From positions 1 to 64,000 of the forward strand of contig CAVZZG010000003.1 in the NCBI GenBank assembly GCA_963779685.1: a stretch of DNA of 64,000 nt, written 5' to 3'. Below the pieces are notes generated by a model that searched no databases, was not told the DNA's origin, and worked only from the letters and a program-made list of their open reading frames with translations. Numbering within the stretch: the stretch's first letter is position 1; every line of letters starts with the position of its first letter. The DNA comes from CAVZZG01 sp963779685. Lineage in GTDB: Bacteria > Actinomycetota > Thermoleophilia > Gaiellales > F1-60-MAGs149. The translations under genes and the position numbers were made by a program. Shown one piece after another: positions 18,191 to 29,604 of this stretch.

Positions 18191-19111
18191 TCAGACTTTC
18201 TCGACATCGGGGCGGCCGAGCAGTCCTTGCGGCAGGAAGATCAGCGTGATGGCCAGGATCGAGAACGCGGCAACGTCCTTGTAGTCGGTGGTGAAATAGG
18301 CCGACCAGAACGTCTCGATCAGGCCGATCAGCAATCCGCCGACCACGGCGCCAGGCAGCGAGCCGATTCCGCCCAGCACCGCGGCGGTGAAGGCCTTGAC
18401 GCCGGGCGTGAAGCCGTCGGCGAACGACACCACGCCGTAGTACATCAGGTACATGGTGCCGGCGACCGCCGCGAGCGCCGCGCCGATGACGAAGGTGATC
18501 GAGATGGTGCGGTCGACGTTGATGCCGAGCAGGGACGCCATTTTCTGGTCCTGCTCGCAGGCGCGCTGCGCGCGGCCGAGCGAGGTTTTGCTGACGACGT
18601 ACCAGAACGCCATCAGCAAGCACGGCGGTCACGATCCAGATGATGATCTGTTTGAAACTCAAGCGTGACCGGATAGTTGTCGCCACCCATCAGCACGAAT
18701 TCGCCGGAGACGATCGGCGGGATCGATTTGTTGCGCGGACCCTGCGCGACCTGCACGAAATTCGACAGGAAGATCGACATGCCGATGGCGGAAATCAGCG
18801 GCGCCAGCCGAAACGAGCCGCGCAACGGCCGATAGGCGATGCGCTCGATCACCCAGCTTAAGGACCGATGTCATCACCATGCTGACGACGAGCACGATCA
18901 TCAGCGCCAGGAAGGCGGAACTGATGCCGAAAAACGCGGTGAGGATCAGATAGGCGATCAGCGCGATGAAGGCCGACACCATGAACACGTCGCCATGGGC
19001 GAAGTTCACCATGCCGATGATGCCGAACACCATGGTGTAGCCGATGGCGATGAGACCGTAGATGGAACCGAGCGTGATGCCGTTGATGAGCTGCTGAACG
19101 AAGACTTCCAT
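18191..19111 (-). CDS. livH: LivH branched-chain amino acid permease (frameshifted)
   Basis: About 305 residues once three single-base breaks (near 18,859, 18,660 and 18,617) are bridged. The order of family blocks is intact: VQQLINGITLGSIYGLIAIG, YTMVFGIIGMVNFAHGDVFM, ERIAYRPLRGSFRLAPLISA, ACEQDQKMASLLGINVDRTI, GIGSLPGAVVGGLLIGLIET and the end IFLPQGLLGRPDVEKV. It forms a heterodimeric permease with LivM. ATG at 19111 gives the normal LivH N-terminus. Divergent from the monooxygenase gene across about 260 bases. Confidence 0.85.
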
Positions 19112-19370
19112 CAGCCTGCCGCGCCCCCGCGGCCAGCCGCCGAACTGGTCCATACGTTCTAACAGGATCGACCGGTTCCCGACAACGCGCACGAGTCGCC
19201 GCGATTCGGCTACGCGCATTGGCGGCACTGCGCGGAGCACGATGCAGGCGCGTGATTTGTGCCAGCGATCCCCGGTTTCGGGTCTTCACCCGCGTCGGCG
19301 CCGCTGACCATCTTCGGCGCTGAATTGAATGTCAATTCGACGGGCGACGCCCGGCCACAGGAGATCAACA

Positions 19371-20933
19371 ATGCCGCAAGCGAAATCCGAGGACATCATC
19401 GCCGGCAAGAAGCGGCCGTTCACCGGGCAAGGAATATCTCGACAGCCTGCGCGACGGCCGCGAAATCTACATCTACGGCGAGCGGGTCAAGGACGTCACG
19501 ACCCATCCGGCGTTCCGCAATGCCGCGCGCACCATCGCCAAGCTCTACGATGCGCTGCACGATCCGGCGCAGCAGGCGGTGCTGACCTGTCCGACCGATA
19601 CCGGCACCGGCGGCTTCACCCACAAGTTTTTCCGCGTCGCCAAGTCGCGCGAGGACCTGATCGGCCAGCGCGACGCCATCGCGCACTGGGCGCGCATGTC
19701 CTACGGCTGGATGGGCCGCACGCCGGACTACAAGGCGTCGCTGATGAACACGCTCGGCGCGCACAGCGAGTTCTACGGAAAGTTCGCCGACAACGCGAAG
19801 ACCTGGCACCGGCGCGCGCAGGACCACGTCCTGTTCATGAACCACGCCATCGTCAATCCGCCGGTCGACCGCGCCAAGGCGGCCGATCAGGTCAAGGACG
19901 TGTTCATCACCATCCAGAAGGAAACCGACGCCGGCATGTATGTGTCCGGCGCCAAGGTGGTCGCGACGTCGTCGGCGCTGACGCACTACAATTTCCTCGG
20001 CCAGAACGCGGCGATGCCGATCAACGATTCCGATCTCGCGGTGATGTTCATCGCGCCGATGAACGCGCCGGGCGTGAAACTGTTCTGCCGCACGTCCTAC
20101 GAGATGATGGCGAGCGTGATGGGCACGCCGTTCGACTATCCGCTGTCGTCGCGCTTCGACGAGAACGACGCCATCTTCGTGTTCGACAATGTGCTGATCC
20201 CGTGGGAGGACGTGCTCGTCCACCGCGACATCGACCGCATCAGGACGTTCTATCCGCGCTCGGGCTTTCTCAACGGCTTCCAGTTCCAGGGCTGTACGCG
20301 GCTTGCGGTGAAACTCGATTTCCTCGTCGGCGTGATCGCCAAGGCGTTGCGCGCGACCGGCGCCGACGAGTTCCGCGGCAACCAGGCGATGCTCGGCGAG
20401 GTGATCGCGTGGCGCAATCTGTTCTGGGCGATCTCCGACGCCATGGCGATGAACCCGGTGCCGTGGATCGGCGACGCGGTGTTGCCGAACGTGCAGTCGG
20501 GCTCGAGCTATCGCGTGTTCGCCGGCGAGGCCTATGGCCGCATCAAGGAGATCATCGAGAAGATCATCGCCTCGGCGCTGATCTATCTGCCGTCGTCGGC
20601 GCTCGATTTCAAGAATCCGGACATCGACAAATATCTCGCCAAATACGTGCGCGGCTCCAACAACATCGGCTACCGCGAGCGCATCAAGATCATGAAGCTG
20701 CTGTGGGACTGCGATCGGCACCGAGTTCGGCGGCCGCCACGAGCTTTACGAAATCAACTATGCCGGCAACCACGAGGAAATCCGCATCCAGTGCATGCTG
20801 AATGCGCGCGGCTCCGGCGCGCTCGACAGCATGATCGCGCTCGCCGACACGCTGCATGGCCGATTACGACGAGAACGGCTGGACCGAGCCGGGATGGATC
20901 AATCCGGACGACGTCGCCTTCAAGCATGCATAG
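19371..20933 (+). CDS. HpaB/PvcC-type FADH2-dependent aromatic monooxygenase (frameshifted)
   Basis: Large subunit of a two-component flavin monooxygenase, about 520 residues. Features: AGKKRPFTG then EYLDSLRDGREIYIYGERVK, the fatty-acyl-dehydrogenase-like fold block SYGWMGRTPDYKASLMNTLG, DNVLIPWEDVLVHRDIDRIR and the terminal EFGGRHELYEINYAGNHEEI. Breaks near 19,427, 20,718 and 20,860 each fit one extra base. ATG at 19371 follows AGGAG. The flavin reductase gene 77 bases downstream would supply FADH2. The substrate is probably a phenolic acid; 4-hydroxyphenylacetate is the best-known one for the family but is not proven. Confidence 0.85.
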
Positions 20934-21009
20934 CTGGGTCGGCAGCCGGGAATGATCGCTATTCGTCCGTGGTAGGGTAGAATGCGCAGTGATTTGCGAT
21001 TCATTCGTC

Positions 21010-21586
21010 ATGACGAACTTGGATATCGCGATGAACTGGCGCGATCAGCGACCCGACGATGCGATGGTAGGCGCGTTCGACGCCTATGCGCCGCCGATTG
21101 TGAAAGCGGTCGCGGTCGGACCGTTCCGCGAGGCGATGAGCCGTTACGGCGCGGCGGTCCATGTCATCACGACCGACGGCCCGCGCGGCAAGGGCGGCTT
21201 CACCGCGACGGCGGTGTGCTCGGTGTCGGACGATCCGCCGACGCTGCTGGTGTGCGTCAACCGCAAGAGCCAGGGCGGGCAGATGCTGGCTGAACAACGG
21301 CGTGTTCTGCGTCAACACGCTCGGCGCGGACGACGAGGAATTGTCGAACGTGTTTGCTGGCCGCACCGGCGTGGCGTCCGCCGATCGCTTCGCAACCGGA
21401 ACGTGGGAAACGCTCGCGACCGGTTCGCCGGTGCTGGCCTCGGCGATCGTCGCCTGCGATTGCCGCGTCGTCGAGATCAATGCCGTCGGCAGCCACAACG
21501 TGATCTTCGGCGTCGTCGAGGCGGTGAAGCTTGGGCCGGCGGTTCCCGCGCTCGTCTATCACGGACGCAGCTACAAGACGGTGTGA
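21010..21586 (+). CDS. Flavin reductase domain protein, partner of the monooxygenase (frameshifted)
   Basis: HpaC-like flavin:NAD(P)H oxidoreductase of about 190 residues. The family signature VGPFREAMSRYGAAVHVITT, GKGGFTATAVCSVSDDPPTL and CVNRKSQGG, then after a break near 21,290 NNGVFCVNTLGADDEELSNV and LVYHGRSYKTV, is complete. It should reduce FAD or FMN for the HpaB-like oxygenase directly upstream. ATG at 21010 is preferred over an upstream GTG because the conserved domain begins about 35 residues later. Confidence 0.85.
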
Positions 21587-21804
21587 GCGGCGCAACTTTG
21601 CACGCCCTAAGCAATTACCGCCGCATTGGTTTGCGCGATACGATCTCCAATCGCCATCGACTTTCACAAAATGGATTCCGATGCGGTAAATAAATCTTCC
21701 GCACCGCACAAATCTCTGTGCAGATGGTCTCATTTGCGCCACCCGGCGAACAAAATTGGCGCTTACGTTTTCTGAGCGACGGGGCTGGCAAATGGAGACA
21801 TCCA

Positions 21805-21978
21805 ATGACTCAGCAGAACCCGAACCAACCGAACCAGAAGCCCAACCAGCAGAACCAGGGCGGCCAACAGAGCAAGCCAGGCCAACAGCAGCAGGGCGGC
21901 AATCCGCAGCAGAAGCCCGGACAGCAGCAGACGCAGCAGCCCGGCCAAGGCGGCCAACACGGCAGCCAGAACCGCTAG
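21805..21978 (+). CDS. Small Gln/Gly/Pro/Asn-rich low-complexity protein
   Basis: 57 residues, almost entirely Q, N, P, G and K, starting MTQQNPNQPNQKPNQQNQ. The ATG at 21805 follows GGAGA. The composition predicts an intrinsically disordered protein with no transmembrane or catalytic segment. A strong hairpin follows the stop, supporting a real transcription unit. I know similar short Q-rich proteins from Rhizobiales but not their function. Confidence 0.55.
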   Translation: MTQQNPNQPNQKPNQQNQGGQQSKPGQQQQGGNPQQKPGQQQTQQPGQGGQHGSQNR

Positions 21979-21992
21979 TCAGAAATGTCCGG

Positions 21993-22019
21993 TGGAGGCC
22001 TCGCTATGCGGGGCCTCCA
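21993..22019 (+). terminator. Terminator-like hairpin after the Q-rich gene
   Basis: TGGAGGCCTCGC pairs with GCGGGGCCTCCA (one G-T wobble) around a TAT loop, 15 bases after the stop. There is no following T-tract, so an RNA-stabilising or weak terminator role is possible. Confidence 0.5.
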
Positions 22020-22101
22020 GCTGGCAGGGTCCTGCTTAATTGACGGTGAATAACGGCAGCGCGCGCGTTTCCTTCCGCCAGCGGCGGCATAAGCTTGCGC
22101 C

Positions 22102-22995
22102 ATGCGTGCCGTTTCCGCCCTGCCGCTGTTTCATCTTTACGGCGATCCGCCGGACGATCAGGCGTTCGATTTCATTCACATCGAAACGATCTCGTCGCGT
22201 TCGCGCGATTCACGACTGGATCATCCGGGCGCATCGTCATCGCAACCTGTTTCAGATCCTGGTGATCGGGCAGGGCGGCGGCGAGATGAACTACGAGGCG
22301 GCGACGCTTGCCGTTCGAAGCGCCGTGCGCCATTCTGGTGCCGGCGACGATCGCGCACGGCTATCGCTTTCGGCCGCGCGAGACCGAAGGCTTTGTCATC
22401 AGCTTCACCGAGGACGCGACCGCAAGGACTTGGACTTCGCTCCGACGAGGCGCTGACGCGGCTGCGCGCGCTCGCCGTCGATCCGGTCGTGCCGCTTGGG
22501 GCGGAGGAGTTTTCGCGCATCAATGCGCTCTGCGGCGCGCTCAACGAAGAGAGTTTTCTGGCGCGCGAGGGATTTCGGCTCGCGATGCGCGGTTATCTCG
22601 CGCTGATCGCCATCGCGATCGCGCGGCTGGCCGCGAGCCGCGCGCGCACCGGCGCGATGACGTTAAGGGCGGCCGATCCGACGGTCGAGGCGCTGCGCGA
22701 ATTGCTGGAGGAAAATTTCCGCAAGCAGCGGCTGCTGGGTTTCTACGCCGAGAAACTCGCGATGACGCCGGACCGGCTCAACGATCACGTCAAGCGCGCG
22801 ACCGGCGTGACCGCGGGCCATCTGATCCGCCAGCGGGTGCTGACCGAGGCCAAGCGCCAGCTCGTGTTCACCACCGAGCCGATCCACGAGATCGCCTACG
22901 ATCTCGGTTTTTCCGATCCGTCGCATTTCGCGCGCTTTTTCCGCAAGCAGACCGCCACCACGCCGCAGGATTTTCGCGCGCAGGGTGGCGGTTGA
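22102..22995 (+). CDS. AraC-family transcriptional regulator (frameshifted)
   Basis: About 290 residues in PobR/HpaA style: an N-terminal cupin sensor (FHLYGDPPD, NLFQILVIGQGGGEMNYEAA, LVPATIAHGYRFRP) and a C-terminal double helix-turn-helix (LGFYAEKLAMTPDRLNDHVK, HEIAYDLGFSDPSHFARFFR). Breaks occur near 22,195, 22,310 and 22,430; the DNA-binding half is intact. Its place between the monooxygenase pair and pcaCD suggests it activates an aromatic-acid catabolic operon, with the aromatic acid as inducer. Confidence 0.8.
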   Translation: MRAVSALPLFHLYGDPPDDQAFDFIHIETISSRSRDSRLDHPGASSSQPVSDPGDRAGRRRDELRGGDACRSKRRAPFWCRRRSRTAIAFGRARPKALSSASPRTRPQGLGLRSDEALTRLRALAVDPVVPLGAEEFSRINALCGALNEESFLAREGFRLAMRGYLALIAIAIARLAASRARTGAMTLRAADPTVEALRELLEENFRKQRLLGFYAEKLAMTPDRLNDHVKRATGVTAGHLIRQRVLTEAKRQLVFTTEPIHEIAYDLGFSDPSHFARFFRKQTATTPQDFRAQGGG

Positions 22996-23022
22996 GATCG
23001 CGGCGCAAGCGTGATCGATGTG

Positions 23023-23411
23023 TTACGCCTTCGCCATGTCCTTCACGATCTCGCTCGCCAGCCGGAACGCCGTGTTGGCCGCCGGCACGCCGCAGTAGAT
23101 CGCCTGCTGCAGGATGATTTCCTTGATGTCGTCTGGCGTAAAGCCGCCTTCGGCCAGCGCGGCGCGCACGTGCATCTGGAATTCTTCCCACTTGTCGAGC
23201 GCGAGCAGGGTGCCGATGACGAGGATGCGGCGGGTGCGTTCGTCGAAATGCCGGGCGTGTCCAGATCTCGCCCCAGGCATAGCGGGTGATCAGGCTCTGG
23301 AACTCCTCGGTGAACGGCCGTCTTGTTGGCGTTGGCGCGGTCGACGTAGGCGTTGCCGGCGACCTTGCGGCGGCGCGCCATGCCGCGTTCGTAGCGTTCC
23401 TTGTCGTCCAT
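23023..23411 (-). CDS. pcaC: 4-carboxymuconolactone decarboxylase PcaC (frameshifted)
   Basis: Converts 4-carboxymuconolactone to beta-ketoadipate enol-lactone in the protocatechuate branch of the beta-ketoadipate pathway. MDDKERYERGMARRRKVAGN opens the protein, and FDERTRRILVIGTLLALDKW with EIILQQAIYCGVPAANTAFR are the CMD signature. Two breaks (near 23,318 and 23,262) each fit one extra base; the repaired length is about 128 residues, normal for PcaC. It lies just downstream of pcaD on the same strand. Confidence 0.85.
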
Positions 23412-23431
23412 GTGAATATCTCCGCGCTGTG

Positions 23432-24220
23432 TCAGTGTCGAGATTGAAAAAGCCGAGCACCTCCGCCGTGAATTTGTCCGCCTGCTCGACGTTGGAAATA
23501 TGCGCGGCATCGAGCACGACGAGTTTTGAGCCGGGAATGTGGTCGCGGATGAATTCGGCATCGGCGACCGGCGTCGCGACGTCGTGCTTGCCGGCGATGA
23601 TCAGCGTCGGTGCGCGTGATCTTCGGCAGCAGTGCGCGATGATCCATGTCGCGGATGGCGTCGCAGCAGCCGAGATAGCCATCGAGCGGCGTCGCCAGCA
23701 CCATCTCCTTCAGCCGCGCGACCTGCGCCGGCTCGCGCGCGATGAAGCCCGGCGTGAACCAGCGGTTGGCGACGCCGGCGGCGACTGCGGCGATGCCGCC
23801 GGTCTTCACGGCGTTGATGCGGTCGGCCCAGGCGCTCTTGTCGGCGTAATAGCAGGACGGTGTTGCACAGGACGAGCCGGTCGAACCGCTCCGGCGCATT
23901 GGCGCCGAGCCATTGGCCGACCATGCCGCCCATCGACAGGCCGCACCAGCTCGCCTTCTTGATGCCAAGCCCATCCATGATCGCGAGCACGTCGCGGCCG
24001 AGCAGTTCCATCGTATAGGGCGGGGCGGTCACGCCGGACTTGCCGTGGCCGCGGCGGTCGTAGCGCACCAGCCGGAAGTGCTGGGTGAGCGCCGGCGACC
24101 TGCGGCTCCCACATGCCGAGATTGGTGCCGAGCGAATTCGACATGATCAGCACCGGCGCGTCGCTCGCGGCCATCGATCTGGACATTGATCGGACAGCCA
24201 CCCGACTGAATCACCGGCAT
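23432..24220 (-). CDS. pcaD: 3-oxoadipate enol-lactonase PcaD (frameshifted)
   Basis: Alpha/beta hydrolase, about 260 residues, hydrolysing beta-ketoadipate enol-lactone. Nucleophile elbow GLSMGGMVGQW, catalytic Asp in IIAGKHDVATPV and His in LDAAHISNVEQADKF are all present; the opening strand region APVLIMSNSLGTNLGMWEPQ is typical PcaD. Breaks occur near 24,178, 24,100, 23,860 and 23,612. ATG at 24220 follows GGAGGAAATC. With pcaC downstream it forms the middle of the protocatechuate pathway; pcaB and pcaGH are not in this window. Confidence 0.85.
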
Positions 24221-24292
24221 GATTTCCTCCGAATTGCAGGATTGTCGTGACGCGAGACTTGCCCGCGGCGTACGTTGTGACGATATCATGCC

Positions 24293-24969
24293 ATGTTCGA
24301 CCTGACGCTCTCGCTTCGACAACGGGCCCGAGCCCGACGTGACGCCGCTGGTGCTCGACACCCTGGCGCGGCGCGATCTGCGCGCGACGTTCTTCGTCAT
24401 CGGCGAAAAGCTCGCGCAGCCGGGACGCCGCGCGCTTGGCCGAGCGCGCCCATGCCGAAGGGCACTGGATCGGCAATCACAGCTACACGCATTCGACGCC
24501 GTTCGGGCTGCGCACCGAGCCCGACCTTGCCGAGCGCGAAATCGGCCGCACCCAGGACGTGATCGGCGCGCTGGCGCATCCGCAAAAATTGTTCCGCCCG
24601 TTCGGCGGCGGCGGCAATCTCGATCGGCGGCTGCTTGAACAGCGACGTCGTCGAATTATCTCGAAGCGCGAGCGCTACACCTGCGTGTTGTGGAATGCGA
24701 TCCCGCGCGACTGGGACGATCCCGATGGCTGGGTCGACACGCGCGCTGGCACAATGCCAGCGCAGCCCGATTCGACACGAACTGGACGCTGATGGTGCTG
24801 CACGATCTGCCGACCGGCGCGATGCGCCACCTCGATCGCTTTCTCGACGAGGTCGCGGCGGCAGGCGGCCGCATCCGCCAGGATTTTCCGCCCGATTGCC
24901 TGCCGATCGTCGACGGAATTGCGGTCCAGCCGCTTGAACCCTATGTCACGGTCGCGTGTCGGCTGGTAA
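24293..24969 (+). CDS. Polysaccharide deacetylase (NodB) family protein (frameshifted)
   Basis: Metal-dependent deacetylase fold: FDNGPEPDVTPLVLDTL (catalytic Asp near the N-terminus), RATFFVIGEKLAQPGRRALA and the metal motif HAEGHWIGNHSYTHSTPFGL with two ligands H-x3-H. Breaks near 24,317, 24,440, 24,632 and 24,755 fit single extra bases. The most likely stop is TAA at 24,967. Substrate may be a purine-ring or N-acyl compound as well as a sugar; family members act on both. Divergent from pcaD, upstream of the cox cluster. Confidence 0.75.
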
Positions 24970-25016
24970 GAATTGAACTGAATGCTGACGAGTTGAGCGG
25001 CGATTGGAGCAGTGTC

Positions 25017-25474
25017 ATGGCTTTTACGATGTCCGGGGAAGTGCAGCTCAATGCGACCCGCGAGGCGGTCTATAAGAAACTGAACGATCCGGAGGTGCTG
25101 AAGGCCTGCATTCCCGGCTGCGAGCAGCTCGACATGGTGTCGCCGACCGAATTCGTCGCGTCAGCGTGATGAAGATCGGTCCGGTCAAGGCGCGCTGGAA
25201 GGGCCAGGTCAAGCTGTCGGATCTCGATCCGCCCAACGGCTACAAGATCACCGGCGAAGGCGAGGGCGGCGTGGCCGGCTTCGCCAAGGGCGGCGCGACG
25301 GTTGCGCTGTCGGACAAGGACGGCGGAACGCTGCTCAAATACGATGTCGAAGCCCAGATCGGCGGCAAACTCGCCCAGCTTGGCCAGCGGCTGATCGCGG
25401 GCGCGGCCAAGAAAATGGGCGACGATTTTTTCGCGAAATTTGCCGCAGAACGTCGCGGCCGGCGTAATTCGTAG
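25017..25474 (+). CDS. coxG: CoxG/SRPBCC family protein (frameshifted)
   Basis: Carbon-monoxide-dehydrogenase subunit G family: MAFTMSGEVQLNATREAVYK, LNDPEVLKACIPGCEQLD, then after a break near 25,160 KIGPVKARWKGQVKLSDLDP, GYKITGEGEGGVAGFAKGGA and LIAGAAKKMGDDFFAKFAA. The SRPBCC fold binds a hydrophobic ligand; in other bacteria CoxG helps place CO dehydrogenase at the membrane. It starts the plus-strand cox gene set here, about 210 bases before coxS. The C-terminus is short and lacks a clear membrane anchor. Confidence 0.85.
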
Positions 25475-25687
25475 CGCCGTACAAGCTGCCAATGGATCGG
25501 CCAGCCAGGTCGTCAAAGCCGCTGCCAAGTCGGTCATACCTCGCCTCTTGACCGCGCCACCCCCGGCGGGCGACACTTGGATGGGTTCTAACTTCAAAAA
25601 ACGCCCGGAATTCTCGTCACGACGGCCGGCTTCGGCTGGCCAACATGCAAAATCGGCCATTTGGCCTGTAGTAGAGGAGGGGGAAAC

Positions 25688-26185
<498 letters not shown>

Positions 26186-26237
26186 AGCGGCTACCGTAAG
26201 TCTCAACAGGTCGACAATAGTTCCGGGAGGAGCTGCC

Positions 26238-28610
26238 ATGAGTGCGACCGGGATCGGTGCTTCGGTTCGCCGCAAGGAAGATTTTCGTTTCATTACCGGC
26301 AAGGGTCAGTACACGGACGACGTCAATCGTCCGGGCCAGACCCACATCTATTTCATCCGTTCGCCGCATGCGCACGCGAAAATCAAAAAGATCGACACCA
26401 AGGCCGCGGCCGGCATGCCCGGCGTCGTCGCGGTGTTGACCGGCGCGGATTTTGCGGCGGCAAAACTTGGCGGATTGATCTGCGGCTGGACCGTGCTTTC
26501 CAAGGACGGCTCGCCGATGAAGATGGCGCCGCATCCGGCGATTGCGTCGGACAAGGCCAACTACGTCGGCGACGCGGTCGCGGTCGTGGTCGCCGAAACG
26601 CTGGCGCAGGCCAAGGACGCGGCGGAAAAAGTCATCGTCGACTATCAGGTGCTGCCGGCGGTGATCGATCCCGCCAAGGCCGCGGCAAAAGGCGCGCCGC
26701 AGATTCACGAGGCCGCGCCCAACAACACGATCTACAACTGGCATATCGGCGATCCGGATGCGACCGCGGCCGCGTTCAAGTCCGCCAAGCACGTCACGAC
26801 GCTGGAGTTCATCAACAACCGGCTGGTGCCGAATGCGATGGAGCCGCGCGCCGCGCTCGCCGATTACGATCCGGGCAGCGAAAGCTTTACGCTGTGGAAC
26901 GCCACGCAAAATCCGCATGTCGCGCGGCTGGTGATTTCGGCCTTCATCGGCATGGCGCCGGAACACAAGCTGCGCGTGATCGCGCCGGATGTCGGCGGCG
27001 GCTTCGGCTCGAAGATTTTCATCTATCCGGAAGAAGTCGTCTGCCTGTGGGCGTCGCGGCTCGTCAGCCGTCCGGTGAAATGGACCTGCGAGCGCTCGGA
27101 AAGTTTCATCACCGACGCGCATGGCCGCGATCACGTCACCAAGGCGCAGACTGGCGTTCGATGGCGATGGCAAGATCACCGGGCTGAAGGTGCACACCAC
27201 CGCCAATCTCGGCGCCTATATGTCGACGTTCTCGTCGGCGGTGCCGACGTTCCTCTACGCGACGCTGCTGTCGGGCCAGTACGCGATTCCGAACATCTAT
27301 TGCGAGGTCGATGCGGTCTACACCAACACCGTGCCGGTCGATGCCTATCGCGGCGCCGGCCGTCCGGAAGCGACTTTCGTCGTCGAGCGGCTGGTGGAAG
27401 TCGCCGCGCGCGAACTCGGCATGGATCCGACCGATCTGCGCAAGAAGAACTTCGTCAAGACAGTTCCCCTACCAGACCTCGGTCGCTTCGCTCTACGACG
27501 CCGGCGACTACAACGCGTCGCTGACGAAGGCGCTGGAAATTCACGACTACAAGGGCTTCGGCAAGCGCAAGCGCGAATCCGAGCGCAACGGCAAGCTGCG
27601 CGGCATCGGCTTTGCGACCTACATCGAAGCCTGCGGCGTGGCGCCGTCCACTCTCGTCGGTCAGCTCGGCGCCGGCGTCGGCCTGTGGGAATCCGCGGAA
27701 GTGCGGGTCAATCCGACCGGCACCGTCGAACTTCTGACCGGCTGCCATCAGCACGGCCAGGGCCACGAGACGACCTTCGCGCAGCTCGTGTCCGAACGGC
27801 TCGGCATTCCGATCGAGAACGTCACGGTCGTGCATGGCGACACCGACAAGGTGCAGTTCGGCATGGGCACCTACGGCTCGCGCTCCGGCGCGGTCGGCAT
27901 GTCGGCGATCGTGAAGGCGCTCGACAAGGTCGAGATCAAGGCCAAGAAAATCGCCGCGCATCTGCTCGAAGCCGCCGAAGGCGACATCGTGTTCAAGGAC
28001 GGCAAGTTCTCCGTCGCCGGCACCGACAAGTCGGTGGCCTTCGCCGATCTCGCGCTGCAGGCCTATGTCGCGCACAAGTTCCCGACCAGCGAGATCGAGC
28101 CGGGCCTGAAGGAAGGCGCGTTCTACGATCCGACCAACTTCACGTTCCCGGCCGGCTGCCACATCTGCGAACTCGAGATCGATCCGGAAACCGGGCAGGC
28201 GGAGGTCGTGGCGTGGACCGCGGTCGACGATTTCGGCACCGTCATCAATCCGATGATCGTCGAAGGCCAGGTGCATGGCGGCGTCGCGCAGGGCGTCGGC
28301 CAGGCGCTGCTCGAGCACACGGTCTATGACGACAAGGGCCAGTTGATGACCGGCTCGTACATGGACTACGCCATGCCGCGCGCCGACAATCTGCCGTCGT
28401 TCAAGGTCGGGACTGACCATGACGAAATGTCCGTCGAACCCGCTCGGCATCAAGGGCTGCGGCGAGGCCGGCGCGATCGCCGCGCCCGCGGCGGTGATGA
28501 ACGCCATCACCAACGCGCTCGGCACCGAGAAAATCGACATGCCGGCAACGCCGTCCGCGATCTGGGCGGCGCTCAACAAGATCAACAGCAGCCGCAAGGC
28601 GGCGGAGTAA
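26238..28610 (+). CDS. coxL: CoxL-like molybdopterin large subunit, form II (frameshifted)
   Basis: About 785 residues. It has the CO-dehydrogenase/xanthine-oxidase large-subunit blocks GASVRRKEDFRFITGKGQYT, EFINNRLVPNAMEPRAALAD, IAPDVGGGFGSKIFIYPEEV, VDAYRGAGRPEATFVVERLV, GCHQHGQGHETTFAQ and GIKGCGEAGAIAAPAAVMNA (Glu ligand loop). The active-site loop is AYRGAGR, the form II type, not AYRCSFR of proven form I CO dehydrogenases. Physiological substrate may therefore be CO or another small molecule. Breaks near 27,150, 27,463 and 28,421 fit one extra base each. Start ATG 26238 follows GGGAGGAG. Confidence 0.9.
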
Positions 28611-28662
28611 CGAATTCTCGCCGCGATGAATTCGAGACGACACAGGAAGTTTGGAGGTTCTC

Positions 28663-29465
28663 ATGTACGCATTCACCTATCACCGCGCCAGCGGCCTGCG
28701 TCAGGCGGGCAACATGCTTGGCAAGCTCGACGATCCGAAGCTGCTCGCCGGCGGCCAGACCTTGCTGCCGACCATGAAGCAGCGGCTCGCCTCGCCCGCC
28801 AACATCATCGATCTCGGTGCAGGTCGAGGGCATGTCCGGCATCGAGCTCAAGGGCCGCTCGCTGGTGATCGGCGCCATGACGCGGCACGCCGACGTCGCC
28901 AATTCGCCGATCGTGCAGGAAAACCTGCCGGCGCTCGCCGCGCTCGCCGGCATGATCGGCGATCCGGCGGTGCGTCATCGCGGCACCATCGGCGGCTCGG
29001 TCGCCAACAACGATCCGAACGCGGATTATCCGGCGGCGGCGCTCGGCCTCGGCGCGACCATCGTCACCTCCAAGCGCAAGATCGTCGGCCGACGATTTCT
29101 TCAAGGGCCTGTTCGAGACCGCGCTTGAAGCCGACGAGATCATCACCAAGGTCAGCTTCCCGATCGCCAAGAAGGCCGGCTACTACAAGTTCCGCAACCA
29201 GGCCTCGCGCTTTGCGCTGGTCGGCGTGTTCGTGGCCAAGCGGCCGTCGGAAATCCGCGTCGCCGTCACCGGCGCCGGCGGCTCGGGCGTGTTCCGCGTG
29301 ACGTCGTTCGAAGAGGCGCTGAAGAAGCGCTTCTCGCCGAAGTCGCTCGACGGGCTGACCATTCCGGCGACGGGCCTGGCCAGCGATATTCACGGCAGCG
29401 CCGAATATCGCGCCCATCTGGTCGGCGTTTGCGCGCGCCGGGCGGTCGAGGCTGCGGGCGGCTGA
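28663..29465 (+). CDS. coxM: CoxM-like FAD-binding medium subunit (frameshifted)
   Basis: About 267 residues. FAD-binding motifs KLLAGGQTLLPTMKQRLASP and RHRGTIGGSVANNDPNADYP are both visible, then FETALEADEIITKVSFPI and the C-terminal CoxM domain ending RAHLVGVCARRAVEAAGG. Breaks near 28,819 and 29,098 fit one extra base each. It accepts electrons from CoxS and hands them to quinone in the membrane. Third gene of the S-L-M unit. Confidence 0.9.
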
Positions 29466-29505
29466 CGACAGGCCGGAGTTTCGTCGCTATATTCAGCCAA
29501 AGGAC

Positions 29506-29586
29506 GTCATGCCCGGCCTTGTGCCGGGCATCCACGTATTGGGAACGCCAGTATGCGTGGATGGCCGGGACAATCCCGGCCGTGAC
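29506..29586. repeat. Rhizobiales-type GTCATGCCCGG...GTGAC palindromic element
   Basis: GTCATGCCCGGCCTTGTGCC-GGGCATCCACG is mirrored by CGTGGATGGCCGGGACAATC-CCGGCCGTGAC, so the 81-base element folds into one long or two short hairpins. It fills the coxM-coxD gap. The style is common in Bradyrhizobium relatives. Confidence 0.7.
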
Positions 29587-29604
29587 GGTTTAGGGTCGCA
29601 ATTC

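Noticed and set aside
26238..28610. Claim of a proven CO dehydrogenase (form I)
   Set aside because: The active-site loop is AYRGAGR, not AYRCSFR, and the order is S-L-M; only a form II assignment is justified.
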